This document shows, one piece after another, positions 18,413 to 28,188 of a stretch of DNA of 64,000 nucleotides. The stretch lies in the NCBI RefSeq assembly GCF_001422815.1, contig NZ_LMMP01000007.1, positions 62,001 through 126,000 on the forward strand, given 5' to 3'. Under the pieces are notes generated by a model. The model saw only the letters and a program-made list of their open reading frames with translations, was not told the DNA's origin and made no database searches. The stretch comes from Methylobacterium sp. Leaf91 (GTDB lineage Bacteria > Pseudomonadota > Alphaproteobacteria > Rhizobiales > Beijerinckiaceae). Position 1 is the first letter of the stretch; each line of letters starts with the position of its first letter. The translations under genes and the position numbers were made by a program.

Positions 18413-18861
18413 CGGACGACCGGATGCCCCATGGCGGGTTCAGCCCGCTCGTTCCGGAACTCGACATCCGCGACCTTCCCGCCTCGCTCGCCTTCTGGTG
18501 CGGGGCGCTCGGGTTCGCAGTGGCCTATGCCCGGCCGGAGAACGGCTTCGCCTATATCGAGCGGGGCGGAGCACAGGTGATGCTCAACCTCGTCAACGGG
18601 AACTGGCAGACGGGCCCCCTGGAACCGCCGCTCGGTCGCGGGATCAATCTCCAGATCGCGGTGGATGCCCTCGATCCGATCCTGACGGCCCTGGACGCCG
18701 TGCCCTGGCCTCTGTTCCGGCCAGCCCACGAGGCCTGGTACCGGGTCGGTGAGACGGAAGTCGGCGTCAGGCAATTCCTGGTTCAGGATCCCGACGGGTA
18801 TCTGCTGCGCTTCAGCGAAAGCCTCGGTCGTCGTCCGCTCAGCCTTGGCGAGCCGGCGTGA
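18409..18861 (+). CDS. Glyoxalase/bleomycin-resistance (VOC) family protein
   Basis: The 150-residue product begins at the ATG overlapping the VWA stop. The sequence 'VPELDIRDLPASLAFWCGALGF' and the closing 'FLVQDPDGYLLRFSESLG' are typical of the VOC fold and of BLMA-like bleomycin-binding proteins. Metal ligand positions are not all evident, so it may be a binding protein, not a lyase. Its 3' end overlaps the convergent ferredoxin gene by 23 bases. Confidence 0.85.
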   Translation: MTDDRMPHGGFSPLVPELDIRDLPASLAFWCGALGFAVAYARPENGFAYIERGGAQVMLNLVNGNWQTGPLEPPLGRGINLQIAVDALDPILTALDAVPWPLFRPAHEAWYRVGETEVGVRQFLVQDPDGYLLRFSESLGRRPLSLGEPA

Positions 18862-19159
18862 TGACCTTCAGCCCGTCGAGTTCGGGCTTGATCCGAATCT
18901 GGCAGCACAGGCGGGACGTCGCACGCACGTCGGAAGCGAAATCGAGCATGTCCTGCTCCATCGGCTCGGCCGGCCCGACCGCATCGACCCAATCGGCATC
19001 GACATAGACGTGACAGGTGGCGCAGGCGCAGGCGCCGCCGCATTCGGCATCGATGCCCGGCACATTGTTGCGGATCGCCGCTTCCATGACGGTCGATCCT
19101 ACGTCGGCTTCCACGGTCCTGGCCGTACCAGCATGGTCGACGTAGGTGATCTTGGGCAT
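18839..19159 (-). CDS. Adrenodoxin-type 2Fe-2S ferredoxin
   Basis: From ATG 19159 (GGAG upstream) the protein has 106 residues. The cluster ligands are visible as C-x5-C-x2-C in 'ECGGACACATCHVYVD' plus the distal Cys in 'RLCCQIRI'. Such ferredoxins pass electrons to cytochrome P450s, ring-hydroxylating oxygenases or Fe-S assembly, but no such partner is adjacent. Convergent with the VOC-family gene. Confidence 0.95.
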   Translation of the reverse strand: MPKITYVDHAGTARTVEADVGSTVMEAAIRNNVPGIDAECGGACACATCHVYVDADWVDAVGPAEPMEQDMLDFASDVRATSRLCCQIRIKPELDGLKVITPARQG

Positions 19160-19317
19160 CAAAGACTCCAGGCTCGGACAACACGTCTGTGGCCGGTTGT
19201 GCAGCGCGACTGCCTTGAAGGCGCGGCCCATCGAATGCAAGCGTCACCGGACCTATCGCCCCACATTCCTGCGCTTACGTCGCAGATGCCGTCCCGTTCC
19301 CTCCAAGCGTGGCAAGA

Positions 19318-19644
19318 TCAGCCAAGTGCGTCGATTTCCGCCAGGGTGGCCGTCACCGCCTCGTCGAGGCGGGCGACCGTCTCCACCGGAACCTCCCTCC
19401 CCTCGCGCAGGCGATCCTCGATGGACGCGGCGACGTCGGCGACCGGCGCGGCGCCGATGCCGAGGGCCGAGCCCTTGAGCGTATGGGCGAGGTCGGCCCG
19501 CCGGTCCGGATCGAGATCCGCGTCGGCGATTCCGGGCATCAGCCGGCGGCACTGTCCGGCGAAGAGCCCGAGCAGTTCGCGGGCGAGGTCGACGTCGCCG
19601 AATGTCTGTTCGGAGAGGTAGGCATGGTCAATCAGAGGGGTCAC
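19318..19644 (-). CDS. Orphan histidine phosphotransfer (Hpt) protein
   Basis: The likely start is GTG 19644 with GAGGAG five bases upstream, giving 108 residues; the longer frame lacks a site. The Hpt signature 'LAHTLKGSALGIGA' places the phospho-accepting histidine at about residue 54. It stands alone, divergent from the giant polar-growth gene at 19937, without a histidine kinase or response regulator beside it. A role in relaying phosphate in a cell-cycle or stress network is possible; sequence alone does not show its partners. Confidence 0.9.
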   Translation of the reverse strand: MTPLIDHAYLSEQTFGDVDLARELLGLFAGQCRRLMPGIADADLDPDRRADLAHTLKGSALGIGAAPVADVAASIEDRLREGREVPVETVARLDEAVTATLAEIDALG

Positions 19645-19785
19645 GGGTCTCCTCGCCTTAACCGAACCGGGCGATCGGGCCCGACTCGACCAGTCTATCC
19701 ACAGGAGCGGCCGAGATCGTTCGCTTCCGTTTAAGCCTTGAGGCATCATGCAGAATGCCGACGGAATGAAACCGGTGCCAAGCTT

Positions 19786-19803
19786 GGTAACCATTTCGTT
19801 AAG
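19786..19803. promoter_or_regulatory. Weak CtrA-like element before the growth-pole gene
   Basis: GGTAA-N8-TTAAG resembles a CtrA box but has one mismatch and a spacer one base too long. It lies 134 bases before the giant gene and 142 bases before the Hpt gene. A similar GGTAA-N8-TTAAG occurs at 57099-57116 before the PodJ-like gene. The call is tentative. Confidence 0.25.
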
Positions 19804-19936
19804 GTTTTTTGGACGGTTCGATCCACTCGGGTATCCGGGTCTCGCGCCGAGGTCTAAACTTCCTTGGTAAATTGGTAAAAATGTCGTCGATCACCGGGTG
19901 CGGCCGGCTTCGACGATCTGCGTAACGAGGCGTTGA

Positions 19937-22900
19937 ATGGCCACGGAAAAGAAGCTCAAGGACCCGGCCGAGGCGGCTCTTTCCGCCATCGAGCAGGCCC
20001 TCAACCTGGACTTCCCCTCGACGCAGGCGGCGGAGCCCCGGGTCGAGCCGCGGCTTCCCGATGTGGGCGACAACGATCTGCTGAGCGAGCAGGGTGGCCG
20101 CCTCGCGCCCCCTCGCCTCGATCTCGACCAGCCCCTCGCTTCAGACCTGCCGCCGCCGGACCGCAACCGGCCGCGCCGCGAAGGAGGTCTGCTGCCGCCG
20201 GACCGCTCCATGGTGGCCAATGACGACCGCCAGAACATCGGCATCCTGCAGCAGACCTTGCGCGTGCGGCCGTCCGGCACGCCCTACATCGTCGCCGCGA
20301 TCGTCTCTGCTGTCTGGTTCGCCGCCCTCCTCGCCCTCGCCTGGAACCAGTCGGGGGGTGAGCTGAAGGGCTTCTTCGCCGGAATGACGGCGCTTCAGGC
20401 CGCCGTCGGCGCCACCGCCATCGTCGGCCCCATCGTCCTGTTCGCGATCATGGCGATGCTCGCCGTCCGTGCGCAGGAGATGCGCCTCGTGGCCCGCGCC
20501 GTCGGCGAAGTCGCGATCCGCCTCGCCGAACCCGAGAACTTCTCCACCGATGCCGTCCTCACCATGTCGCAGACGGTCCGCCGCGAGGTCGCGGCCGTGG
20601 GCGACGGCGTCGAGCGGGCGCTCGCCCGTGCCGGTGAGCTGGAAACCCTGGTTCGCGGCGAGATCGCGACCCTGGAACGGGCCTATTCCGACAACGAGAT
20701 CCGCATCCGCTCCCTCGTCGACGAGCTCGTCGCACAGCGCGAATCCATCGTCGCCAATGCGGAGCGCGTTCGCGGCGCGATCACCGGGTCGCACCAGAAC
20801 TTGACCCAGGAGCTCGATGGCGCGGCAGAACGCATCGTCGCCGCAGTGACCGGCGCCGGCGAACGGGTGACCGGTGCCCTCGACGCGCGCGGCGACGCCA
20901 TCACTTCGGCGCTCGGCAACCGTGGCGACGCCATCACGGCGGCCCTCGGAGAAGCCGGCGACCGCGTGGTCGGCCTCGTCACCGACCGTGGCGACGATCT
21001 GGTGCAGCGCCTCGCCAGCACCAGCGAAGGTGTGCGCAGCAGCCTGACCGAAGTCGGCAACACCCTGACGCAATCCCTGGAAAGCCGCGCGGCGGACGTC
21101 ACCCTCGCCTTCGAGCGGACCGGCGGCATGCTCACCGCGACGCTGGCCGACAATGCCGGCCAGGTCGCCCGCACCCTCGCCCAGACCGGGATGGAGGTGA
21201 TCGAGAGCCTGAACCGCCAGGGCAGCGAAGTTCGCCAGACCTTCGAAGAATCCGCGCGCGGCCTCGAGAACACGTTCCTCGCCCGCGGCACCGAACTGAC
21301 CACGACCTTCTCCAATACCGGCGGCCAGATCACCGCCCGGTTCGCCGAGACCGGCACGGCGCTCCGCGAGCATTTCGCCGCCACGGGCGCCACCATCACC
21401 GACGACATCGCCGCTCGGGGCGCGGCCCTTCGCGCTGAGATCGAAGCTGCCGGCAGCGGCGTATCCGAGACCATCGAAACCCGTACCCGCGAGGCGCAGG
21501 CGGGTCTGGCCCAGGCATCCGAGGGCATCGTCGAGACGTTCGCGGCCCGGACCACTGCCCTGCGCGACGACCTTATCCGGTCGATCGAGACCGCCGGCAG
21601 CGGGATCGACGATCGCGCCGGTCTTCTGGCCGAGCGCATCGATACGGTGGCCAACCGCCTGCACGAGACCCTCACCGTGCAGGGCGGCTCGCTCGAGAGC
21701 AACCTGACCTCCGCCGGAGAGCGCGTGGGTGACCTCGTGACCCAGCGCGCCGAGGAAGCCGCGCGGGCGATGGACGCGGCTCTCGCGGCCCTCGGCACCC
21801 ATTTCGAGACCCGGGCCATGGGCACGGTGGAGAACCTGCGCGGAACCGTGGCGGGCCTCAACGGCGAGATCGACACCCGGTCGGCCGAGGCAGCGGCCGC
21901 GCTCCGCAGCAGCGGCGAGGATACGGCCTCCGTCGTCAATGCCAGCATCCGCCGCCTGACCAAGGCCGGCGAGCAGGTCGGCGGTCTCGTCACCCAGCGT
22001 GTCGAGGACGCGACCCTCACCCTGACCGGAGCCTTCGGGGTTCTCGGCAGCACCTTCGATTCCCAGTCCGGCACCGCGATCGAGAGCCTGCGCGCCGTCC
22101 TCGACACCCTGGCCACCGAGATCGGCTCGCGGACCAGCGAGGCCGCCGACATCTTCCGCCGCAGCGCGGAAGAGACCACGGTCAGCCTCGGCGCCAGCAC
22201 GGCGGAAGCGGCCCAGGCCCTGCGCCGTTCCTCGGCGAGCGCCACCGGCGAACTCGAAGCCCGCACGGTCGAGGCGGTGCAGATCTTCGAGCAGCGCCTG
22301 TCCGCCACCTCCGCCGAGCTCGCCGCTCGCACACAGGAAGCCGCCGAGCTCCTCCAGCAGGCCGCCAGCGGCCTCAGCGGAGAGGTGGGTGGGCGCGCCC
22401 AGGATGCGATGGAGGCCCTGCGCCGGACCCTGTCCGAGATCGACCAGACCCTGGTCAGCCGCGCCACCGAGGCGACGGGCGCGATCGCCCGCGCGGCCGA
22501 GAATGTCGGCGGCGAACTCGCCGCCCGGATCAAGGATGTCGAGGCTTCCTTCGGCACGCATAGCCGTGGCCTCACCGACCTCATCACCACCCATGCCGAA
22601 GAGGCGCATGGCCAGCTCGCCAATACCGGCCGCGAGATCGTTCTGGCGGTGACCGCCCAGAGCGCCCGCGTCAGCGACGCCCTCGCGCAGAGCGGCGCTA
22701 CCTTCGCCGACACGACGGAAAGCCGCGCGAAGGCCATCGACACCGTGCTCAACGACCGCCTTGCGGCGCTCCAGGAGACGATTGCGCGCGGCGATATCCT
22801 CGCCGACCGCATCGCCCGCGACACCTCCACCCTCAGTGAGACCGTCACCGGCCAGCTGCAGGAGATGGACCGCGTCATCACGGTTCAGGGCAAGGCGGTG

Positions 22901-25900
22901 GCCGACACCATCGCCGAGCGCACCCGCGAAGCCCGCGAGACCGTGGAGAGCCAGCTCGGCGCCCTCGAGGAACGCTCCGTGAAGCGCTCCGCCGAGATCG
23001 GCGAGACCTTCACCCATCTGGTGAGCCAGATCGATGGTCAGCTCGGCTCCCGCGCCACCGCCCTCAACGAGGCCCTGATCCTGCGCACCAGCGAGATGGC
23101 GCGCATCATGGTCGAAGGCAGCCGCGACCTCGTCCAGACTCTCGATGCCCGCGCCGACGGCATGGCGCAGGACATCGCCAGCCGCAGCCTGGCCCTGGGC
23201 GATACCCTCGGCAGCCGCTCCACCGAGATCGCTGAGCGCTTCGAGCAGCAGGCGACCGACCTGTCCCGCCGCATCGAAGAGGGCGTCGGCCGCTTCGACA
23301 CCAGCGTGGTCGGGCGTCTCGACACCATCGCCGCCGCGCTGGAAGAGCGCAGCCGCCTGATCGACGAGACCTTCGGCTCCCAGGCCTTCGAAGCGATCCG
23401 CCTCATCGAGAGCCGCACCCGCGCCGTGGACGAGGATCTCGCCAACCGGACCCGCGAGCTCGTCGAGATGATCGAGAGCCGGACGGGCCATGCCAACGAG
23501 GCTCTGGCCGGACAGGCGGAGGCGATCCGCTCGTCCTTCTCGCACCGCGCGGAAGCCCTGGCCGCCCTCATCGACGAGCGCACGGCCGCCATGGGCCAGG
23601 AGCTCGACGAGAAGGGACGCGTCGTGTTCGGCGCCCTCGGCACCCGTATCACCGAGCTGGCGCAGCTGTTCGATCGCGGCGGTTCCTCCCTGGCGGAGCT
23701 TCTGGAACAGCGCGGCGACACCATCATCGCCCGCCTGCGCGACGTCGTCGCCGATGCGGACCGTCTGCTCGGCGAAGGCGAAGGCCGCCTCGGCTCCACC
23801 CTCCAGACGCGGACCACCGATATCGGCAGTCTGCTCGACGAGGGCGTGCGCACCGTCCACCAGCTCCTGGACAACCGGACCAACGAGATCCGGACCATGC
23901 TGGACGATCATTCCCAGGTGCTCGCCAGCAGCTTCGAAGACCGGCTGGCTCCGTTGCACGATTCGCTCGGCCAGCATGGCCGGACCTTCGTCGACACGAT
24001 CGAAGCCAGCCTCGGCGGCGCGGCCGGCGCGGTGGAAGCCCGGACCCGCGACCTGGTCGCGCTGTTCGACCAGCGCATCGGCGCCCTGGACGAACTCGTG
24101 GACGGTCGCGGCGCGAGGATCGCGGAATCGGTGGAAGCCCGCACCCACGGGCTGCGGACCCTGTTCGACGACATCCTCACCGCCCTCGACGGCCTGGTGG
24201 ACAGCCGCGCCGAAGCCCTCACCGACCGGGTCGATGCGCGCACCCACGCTCTGAGCGCCCTGTTCGACGAGCGCCTGCGGGCGATCGACGATCTGGTGGA
24301 GAACCGCGCGGCCGAACTCGTCCGCACCATCGACACCAAGGGCACGGCCCTCACGCAGACCGTCGACGACCGGACCCACGCGATGGGTGCCCTGTTCGAC
24401 GACCGCATGCAGGCCCTCGACGCCCTCGTGGCGGAGCGTTCGGCCGATTTCGCCCGGACCATCGACACCAAGGGTACGGCCCTCACGCAGACCGTCGACG
24501 ACCGGACCCACGCGATGGGCGCCCTGTTCGACGACCGCATGCAGGCCCTCGACACCCTCGTGGCGAACCGTTCGGCCGATTTCGTGCACACGCTGGACAC
24601 GAAGGGCTCCGTCCTGACCCGCTCGGTCGATGCCGGCACGGCCATGCTGAGCACGCTGTTCGACGAGCGCCTGCGCGCCCTCGACGAGCTGATCGAGAAC
24701 CACGCGACGCAACTCATCCATACGGTGGACGAGCGCGGCGGCAGCCTCACCCGATCCCTCGACGACCGAACCGGCTCCCTGCGCGCTCTCTTCGACGAGC
24801 GCCTGCGCGACCTCAACGCCCTCGTGGAGAACAGGACGGCGGACTTCGCCCAGACGGTGGACGACCGCGGCGGACACCTCACCCGGTCCCTCGACGACCG
24901 CACCGGCTCCCTGCGCGCCCTCTTCGACGAGCGCCTGGGCGAGCTCAACGCCCTCGTGGAGAACCGGACGGCGGAATTCGCCCACACCATGGAGATGCAG
25001 GGCAGCACCCTGTACCAGGCGGTGGACGATCGCACCCAGTCCATGGGGACGCTGTTCGACGAGCGCCTGCGCGCCCTCGACACCCTGGTGGACGACCGCG
25101 CGGCGGCGTTCGCCCGCACCATCGAGCACCAGGGCACGTCGCTGACCCAGGCCGTCGAGGCCGGCGCCCAGGCCATCGGCACCGTCTTCGACGAGCGCCT
25201 GCGTGCCCTCGACCATCTCGTGGACAACCGCGCCGCCGATCTGACGCAGACCATCGACAATCGCGGCATCTCCCTGAGCCAGGCCGTCGAGGCCACCGCC
25301 CAGTCGATCGCGACCGTCTTCGACGAGCGCCTGCGCGCCCTCGACCACCTCGTGGACAACCGCGCCGCCGATCTGACGCAGACCATCGACAATCGCGGCA
25401 CGTCCCTCAGCCAGGCCGTCGAGGCCACCGCTCAGGCCATCGGGAATGTCTTCGATGCGCGGATGCGTGCCCTCACCGATCTCGTCGAAGACCGGACCGG
25501 CGCGTTCACCCGCACCGTGGACGATCAGGGCCAGTCACTGACCCAGTCGGTCGATGCTCGTACGCAGGCCATCGCAGCTTTGTTCGACGAGTGCCTGCGC
25601 GCCCTCGACCAGCTCGTGGACAGCCGTGCGACCGCTTTCGCCCATGCGATCGACAACCATGGCGCCGCCCTGACCCAGGCCGTGGATGCCCGCAGCGAGG
25701 CCTTCACGAACCGGATCGACAGCCGGATGAAGGTGTTCGCCTCCCTCGTCGCGTCCCGCGGCGATGCTCTCGCCAATGCGTTCGACGACCGCCAGGACGC
25801 CTATGCGGCCCTGGTCGACGAGCGCAGCGCGACGATGCTCTCCGCTTTCGACGAGCGGGTGAACCGCCACGCCGCCCTCGCCCAGGCCCATGCCGATGCG

Positions 25901-28126
25901 CTCGCCACGGCTCTGGACCAGCGCAACGAGGCCGTGGCCGCCCTCATCGACGGGCGCAACCAGGACATGGTCGCCGGCTTCGATCGCCGCTCGACCGCCC
26001 TGGCCTCTCTGATCGAGGCGCGCGGGCAGTCCCTGGCCCGCCGCCTCGCCGAGAGCGCGGAGACCATTACCCGCGCGATCGAGGAGCGTGGGGGATCGAT
26101 CGTGGAGACGATCGACACGCGCGGCACCCATATGGTCGAGGCGATGGCGACGCATTCCGAGCGCCTCCGCGAGATCGTCGAGGGGCCGGCCTCCCAGCTC
26201 GTCGCCTCCCTGGGCGAGCGCAATCAGGAGATCGCGCGTATCCTCGACGAGAGCGCAAAGCCCCTCGCCGACACCTTGCTTGATCGTGTTCGGGACCTCG
26301 CCGAACAATCCGAAGCGTCCAGGAATGCCCTGCTGGCAGCCATCGACGGCGGCGCCTCCCGTGCGCTGGCGAGCCTCAACGAGGCGAGCGATCGTCTCCG
26401 CAGCGAACTCGCTGGCGTCTTGGACCGGGTCGAGGGGGCGAATTCGGCCCTGCGCGAACTCGTCACCGATGCCGGAGAGAATCTCGGCGCCATCGAGAAC
26501 GGCCTGTCGGGCCGGGTCGAGCAGGTGCAGGCGACGCTCTCCGCCATCGGCACCGAGACGGAGCGCGCCAGCAGAAGCGTCGCCGAACAAGTCGACCAGC
26601 TGAAGGCCGTCGCCGAGGGCGCCCTGCGCGATGCGGCCGACCTCGCCGCCTCGCTCGATGCCCGCGGGACCTCGCTCACCGAGATCGCCCGCGCTCATTC
26701 CGGCACGCTCACCAACGCGGCTGGCTCTCTGGAAACCGTCGAGACGCGCCTCGTCGATCTTCTCGCCAGCCGCGACAAGGCGGTGGAAGAGGTGCTGACC
26801 CGCATCGAGGCGCGGTCGGGCGTCCTCGAGGAGCAGACCGCACGGTTCGACACGCAGATGGCCGAGACCCTTCGCTCCGCCGAGGAGCGGGCGCGCGGCA
26901 TCGCCAGCAGCCTGTCCGATGCGGCACAAAGCGCGGGCGCCAGTGTGACGGGAGCCTTCGAAGGCCTGCGCAAGGATGCGGGCAGCGAAGGCGAGCGGAC
27001 GGCGACCGCTGTTCGCACGGCGATCTCCGGCGCATCCGAGCAGATGATGACGGTGTTCGAGAGCGCAGCCGGCCGCTTCGGCGACTCGGTGGCGGGGATG
27101 CGCGAGATGGCGGCGGAGATCCGTCGCGAACTCGAAGCGACGCGGGCGGACCTGCAGCGCGGCGTTCTGGAAATCCCGCGGGAGACCCAGGAAGCCACCA
27201 GCGAGATGCGTCGGGTCGTCTCCGACCAGATCAAGGCGCTGAACGAGCTGTCCTCGCTCGTCTCCCGCTCGCGGCGCAGCGTCGACGTGACCGAGGCGGT
27301 GGCCCCCGCCCCGCGCAAGGCGGACGTCCAGCCCGCCAAGCAACAGGACGTGCAGGTCTCGGAACCCGCTCCGGCCAAGCCGAAGCAGAATGGGGCCAAC
27401 CCGGTCGCGCCACCGGTCGCCGCAAAGCCCTCCGAGCCGAAGGCCCGCGAGGACAAGTCGTCCGACGCTCGCCCGACCCAGCAGATGACGATCGTCTCCG
27501 CCCCGGCGGCCCGTGCCGGCAACCAGCCCGCCCTGCGTCCCGGCGAGACTGCGCGTGCGGGTGCCCCGTCGGGACGCGACAATCGCGGCTGGCTGTCGGA
27601 CCTGCTGACGCGCGCCTCCCTCGACGACGACACGGATGGGGCCGATCCGGCGAACGCGGCCGCCGGTCCCAACGGTCAGGCCAAGCCGGACGCGACCAAG
27701 GCCGGCTCCAACAAGGCGGAGCCCGCCAAGGCCGGCTCCGCGAAACTGGAAGCGGGCAAGGGCGCTGCCGTCGACCGCAGCCGAACCGCCCTCGAGACGA
27801 TCTCCAACGACATCGCCAAGATGATCGAACATCAGACGGCGGTGGAATTGTGGGAGCGCTACCGTCGCGGTGAGCCGAACCTGTTCGATCGCCGTCTCTA
27901 CACGGCGCAGGGTCGGCAGACCTTCGAGGAGATCCGCCGGCGCTACGCGGCCGATGCCGAGTTCCGCCGCACGGTGGACCGCTATGTCGGCGAGTTCGAA
28001 CGGCTCCTCGGCGAAGTCTCGAAGAACGACCGCGACTCGCGTCGTGCCGATGCCTACCTCACCTCGGAGACGGGCAAGGTCTACACGATGCTCGCCCATG
28101 CGAGCGGCCGCTTCGAAGGGGCCTGA
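19937..28126 (+). CDS. rgsE: Giant growth-pole ring protein (GPR/RgsE family)
   Basis: This 2729-residue protein matches the layout of Agrobacterium GPR and Sinorhizobium RgsE, which form a ring at the growing pole and are needed for unipolar growth. It has a cytoplasmic N-terminus, two membrane helices (about 117-137 and 152-176), and a conserved block 'YSDNEIRIRSLVDELVAQRE' near 250. More than 2000 residues of apolipoprotein-like helical repeats follow, then a Pro/Ala/Lys-rich linker (about 2440-2610) and a conserved C-terminal domain (about 2615-2729, with 'MIEHQTAVELWERYRRGE' and 'YLTSETGKVYTMLAHA'). Residues 1442-1925 are eleven 44-residue repeats without a single indel. GPR of Agrobacterium is about 2100 residues, so this member is clearly longer. 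The start ATG has GAGGCG upstream. Function is inferred from the family. Confidence 0.88.
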   Translation: MATEKKLKDPAEAALSAIEQALNLDFPSTQAAEPRVEPRLPDVGDNDLLSEQGGRLAPPRLDLDQPLASDLPPPDRNRPRREGGLLPPDRSMVANDDRQNIGILQQTLRVRPSGTPYIVAAIVSAVWFAALLALAWNQSGGELKGFFAGMTALQAAVGATAIVGPIVLFAIMAMLAVRAQEMRLVARAVGEVAIRLAEPENFSTDAVLTMSQTVRREVAAVGDGVERALARAGELETLVRGEIATLERAYSDNEIRIRSLVDELVAQRESIVANAERVRGAITGSHQNLTQELDGAAERIVAAVTGAGERVTGALDARGDAITSALGNRGDAITAALGEAGDRVVGLVTDRGDDLVQRLASTSEGVRSSLTEVGNTLTQSLESRAADVTLAFERTGGMLTATLADNAGQVARTLAQTGMEVIESLNRQGSEVRQTFEESARGLENTFLARGTELTTTFSNTGGQITARFAETGTALREHFAATGATITDDIAARGAALRAEIEAAGSGVSETIETRTREAQAGLAQASEGIVETFAARTTALRDDLIRSIETAGSGIDDRAGLLAERIDTVANRLHETLTVQGGSLESNLTSAGERVGDLVTQRAEEAARAMDAALAALGTHFETRAMGTVENLRGTVAGLNGEIDTRSAEAAAALRSSGEDTASVVNASIRRLTKAGEQVGGLVTQRVEDATLTLTGAFGVLGSTFDSQSGTAIESLRAVLDTLATEIGSRTSEAADIFRRSAEETTVSLGASTAEAAQALRRSSASATGELEARTVEAVQIFEQRLSATSAELAARTQEAAELLQQAASGLSGEVGGRAQDAMEALRRTLSEIDQTLVSRATEATGAIARAAENVGGELAARIKDVEASFGTHSRGLTDLITTHAEEAHGQLANTGREIVLAVTAQSARVSDALAQSGATFADTTESRAKAIDTVLNDRLAALQETIARGDILADRIARDTSTLSETVTGQLQEMDRVITVQGKAVADTIAERTREARETVESQLGALEERSVKRSAEIGETFTHLVSQIDGQLGSRATALNEALILRTSEMARIMVEGSRDLVQTLDARADGMAQDIASRSLALGDTLGSRSTEIAERFEQQATDLSRRIEEGVGRFDTSVVGRLDTIAAALEERSRLIDETFGSQAFEAIRLIESRTRAVDEDLANRTRELVEMIESRTGHANEALAGQAEAIRSSFSHRAEALAALIDERTAAMGQELDEKGRVVFGALGTRITELAQLFDRGGSSLAELLEQRGDTIIARLRDVVADADRLLGEGEGRLGSTLQTRTTDIGSLLDEGVRTVHQLLDNRTNEIRTMLDDHSQVLASSFEDRLAPLHDSLGQHGRTFVDTIEASLGGAAGAVEARTRDLVALFDQRIGALDELVDGRGARIAESVEARTHGLRTLFDDILTALDGLVDSRAEALTDRVDARTHALSALFDERLRAIDDLVENRAAELVRTIDTKGTALTQTVDDRTHAMGALFDDRMQALDALVAERSADFARTIDTKGTALTQTVDDRTHAMGALFDDRMQALDTLVANRSADFVHTLDTKGSVLTRSVDAGTAMLSTLFDERLRALDELIENHATQLIHTVDERGGSLTRSLDDRTGSLRALFDERLRDLNALVENRTADFAQTVDDRGGHLTRSLDDRTGSLRALFDERLGELNALVENRTAEFAHTMEMQGSTLYQAVDDRTQSMGTLFDERLRALDTLVDDRAAAFARTIEHQGTSLTQAVEAGAQAIGTVFDERLRALDHLVDNRAADLTQTIDNRGISLSQAVEATAQSIATVFDERLRALDHLVDNRAADLTQTIDNRGTSLSQAVEATAQAIGNVFDARMRALTDLVEDRTGAFTRTVDDQGQSLTQSVDARTQAIAALFDECLRALDQLVDSRATAFAHAIDNHGAALTQAVDARSEAFTNRIDSRMKVFASLVASRGDALANAFDDRQDAYAALVDERSATMLSAFDERVNRHAALAQAHADALATALDQRNEAVAALIDGRNQDMVAGFDRRSTALASLIEARGQSLARRLAESAETITRAIEERGGSIVETIDTRGTHMVEAMATHSERLREIVEGPASQLVASLGERNQEIARILDESAKPLADTLLDRVRDLAEQSEASRNALLAAIDGGASRALASLNEASDRLRSELAGVLDRVEGANSALRELVTDAGENLGAIENGLSGRVEQVQATLSAIGTETERASRSVAEQVDQLKAVAEGALRDAADLAASLDARGTSLTEIARAHSGTLTNAAGSLETVETRLVDLLASRDKAVEEVLTRIEARSGVLEEQTARFDTQMAETLRSAEERARGIASSLSDAAQSAGASVTGAFEGLRKDAGSEGERTATAVRTAISGASEQMMTVFESAAGRFGDSVAGMREMAAEIRRELEATRADLQRGVLEIPRETQEATSEMRRVVSDQIKALNELSSLVSRSRRSVDVTEAVAPAPRKADVQPAKQQDVQVSEPAPAKPKQNGANPVAPPVAAKPSEPKAREDKSSDARPTQQMTIVSAPAARAGNQPALRPGETARAGAPSGRDNRGWLSDLLTRASLDDDTDGADPANAAAGPNGQAKPDATKAGSNKAEPAKAGSAKLEAGKGAAVDRSRTALETISNDIAKMIEHQTAVELWERYRRGEPNLFDRRLYTAQGRQTFEEIRRRYAADAEFRRTVDRYVGEFERLLGEVSKNDRDSRRADAYLTSETGKVYTMLAHASGRFEGA
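24260..25711 (+). repeat. Eleven in-frame 132-bp repeats in the growth-pole gene
   Basis: The motif L/V-F-D-(E/D/A)-x-(L/M)-(R/Q)-x-(L/I) recurs at residues 1442, 1486, 1530 and every 44 residues up to 1882, exactly ten intervals of 132 bp. Each unit equals four 11-residue hendecads. Neighbouring copies can be very similar in DNA: 24329-24460 and 24461-24592 differ at about ten positions. Just upstream (residues 1376 and 1409) the same motif has a 33-residue period, that is three hendecads. Confidence 0.92.
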
Positions 28127-28133
28127 CATCCTT

Positions 28134-28164
28134 GGCGACGGGGCGGCATCACCGCTCCGTCGCC
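28134..28164. terminator. Strong hairpin between convergent genes
   Basis: GGCGACGG-G-GCGG pairs with CCGC-T-CCGTCGCC around the loop CATCA, a 13-bp stem with one G-T wobble, eight bases after the giant gene. No T-run follows on either strand, so it may act as a 3' mRNA stabiliser or as a weak bidirectional terminator. Confidence 0.5.
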
Positions 28165-28188
28165 GGATCACGGTGAGGGTGAATAAGG

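Noticed and set aside
20141..25348. Very long open frame on the minus strand (1735 codons) opposite the giant gene
   Set aside because: It is a mirror shadow of the repetitive, GC-rich coding DNA on the plus strand, with repeats copied from it, and no ribosome site or recognisable domain.
24260..25711. Assembly error or mobile repeat in the giant gene
   Set aside because: The frame stays open, copies diverge gradually and the spacing is exact to the codon, which suits real intragenic duplication.
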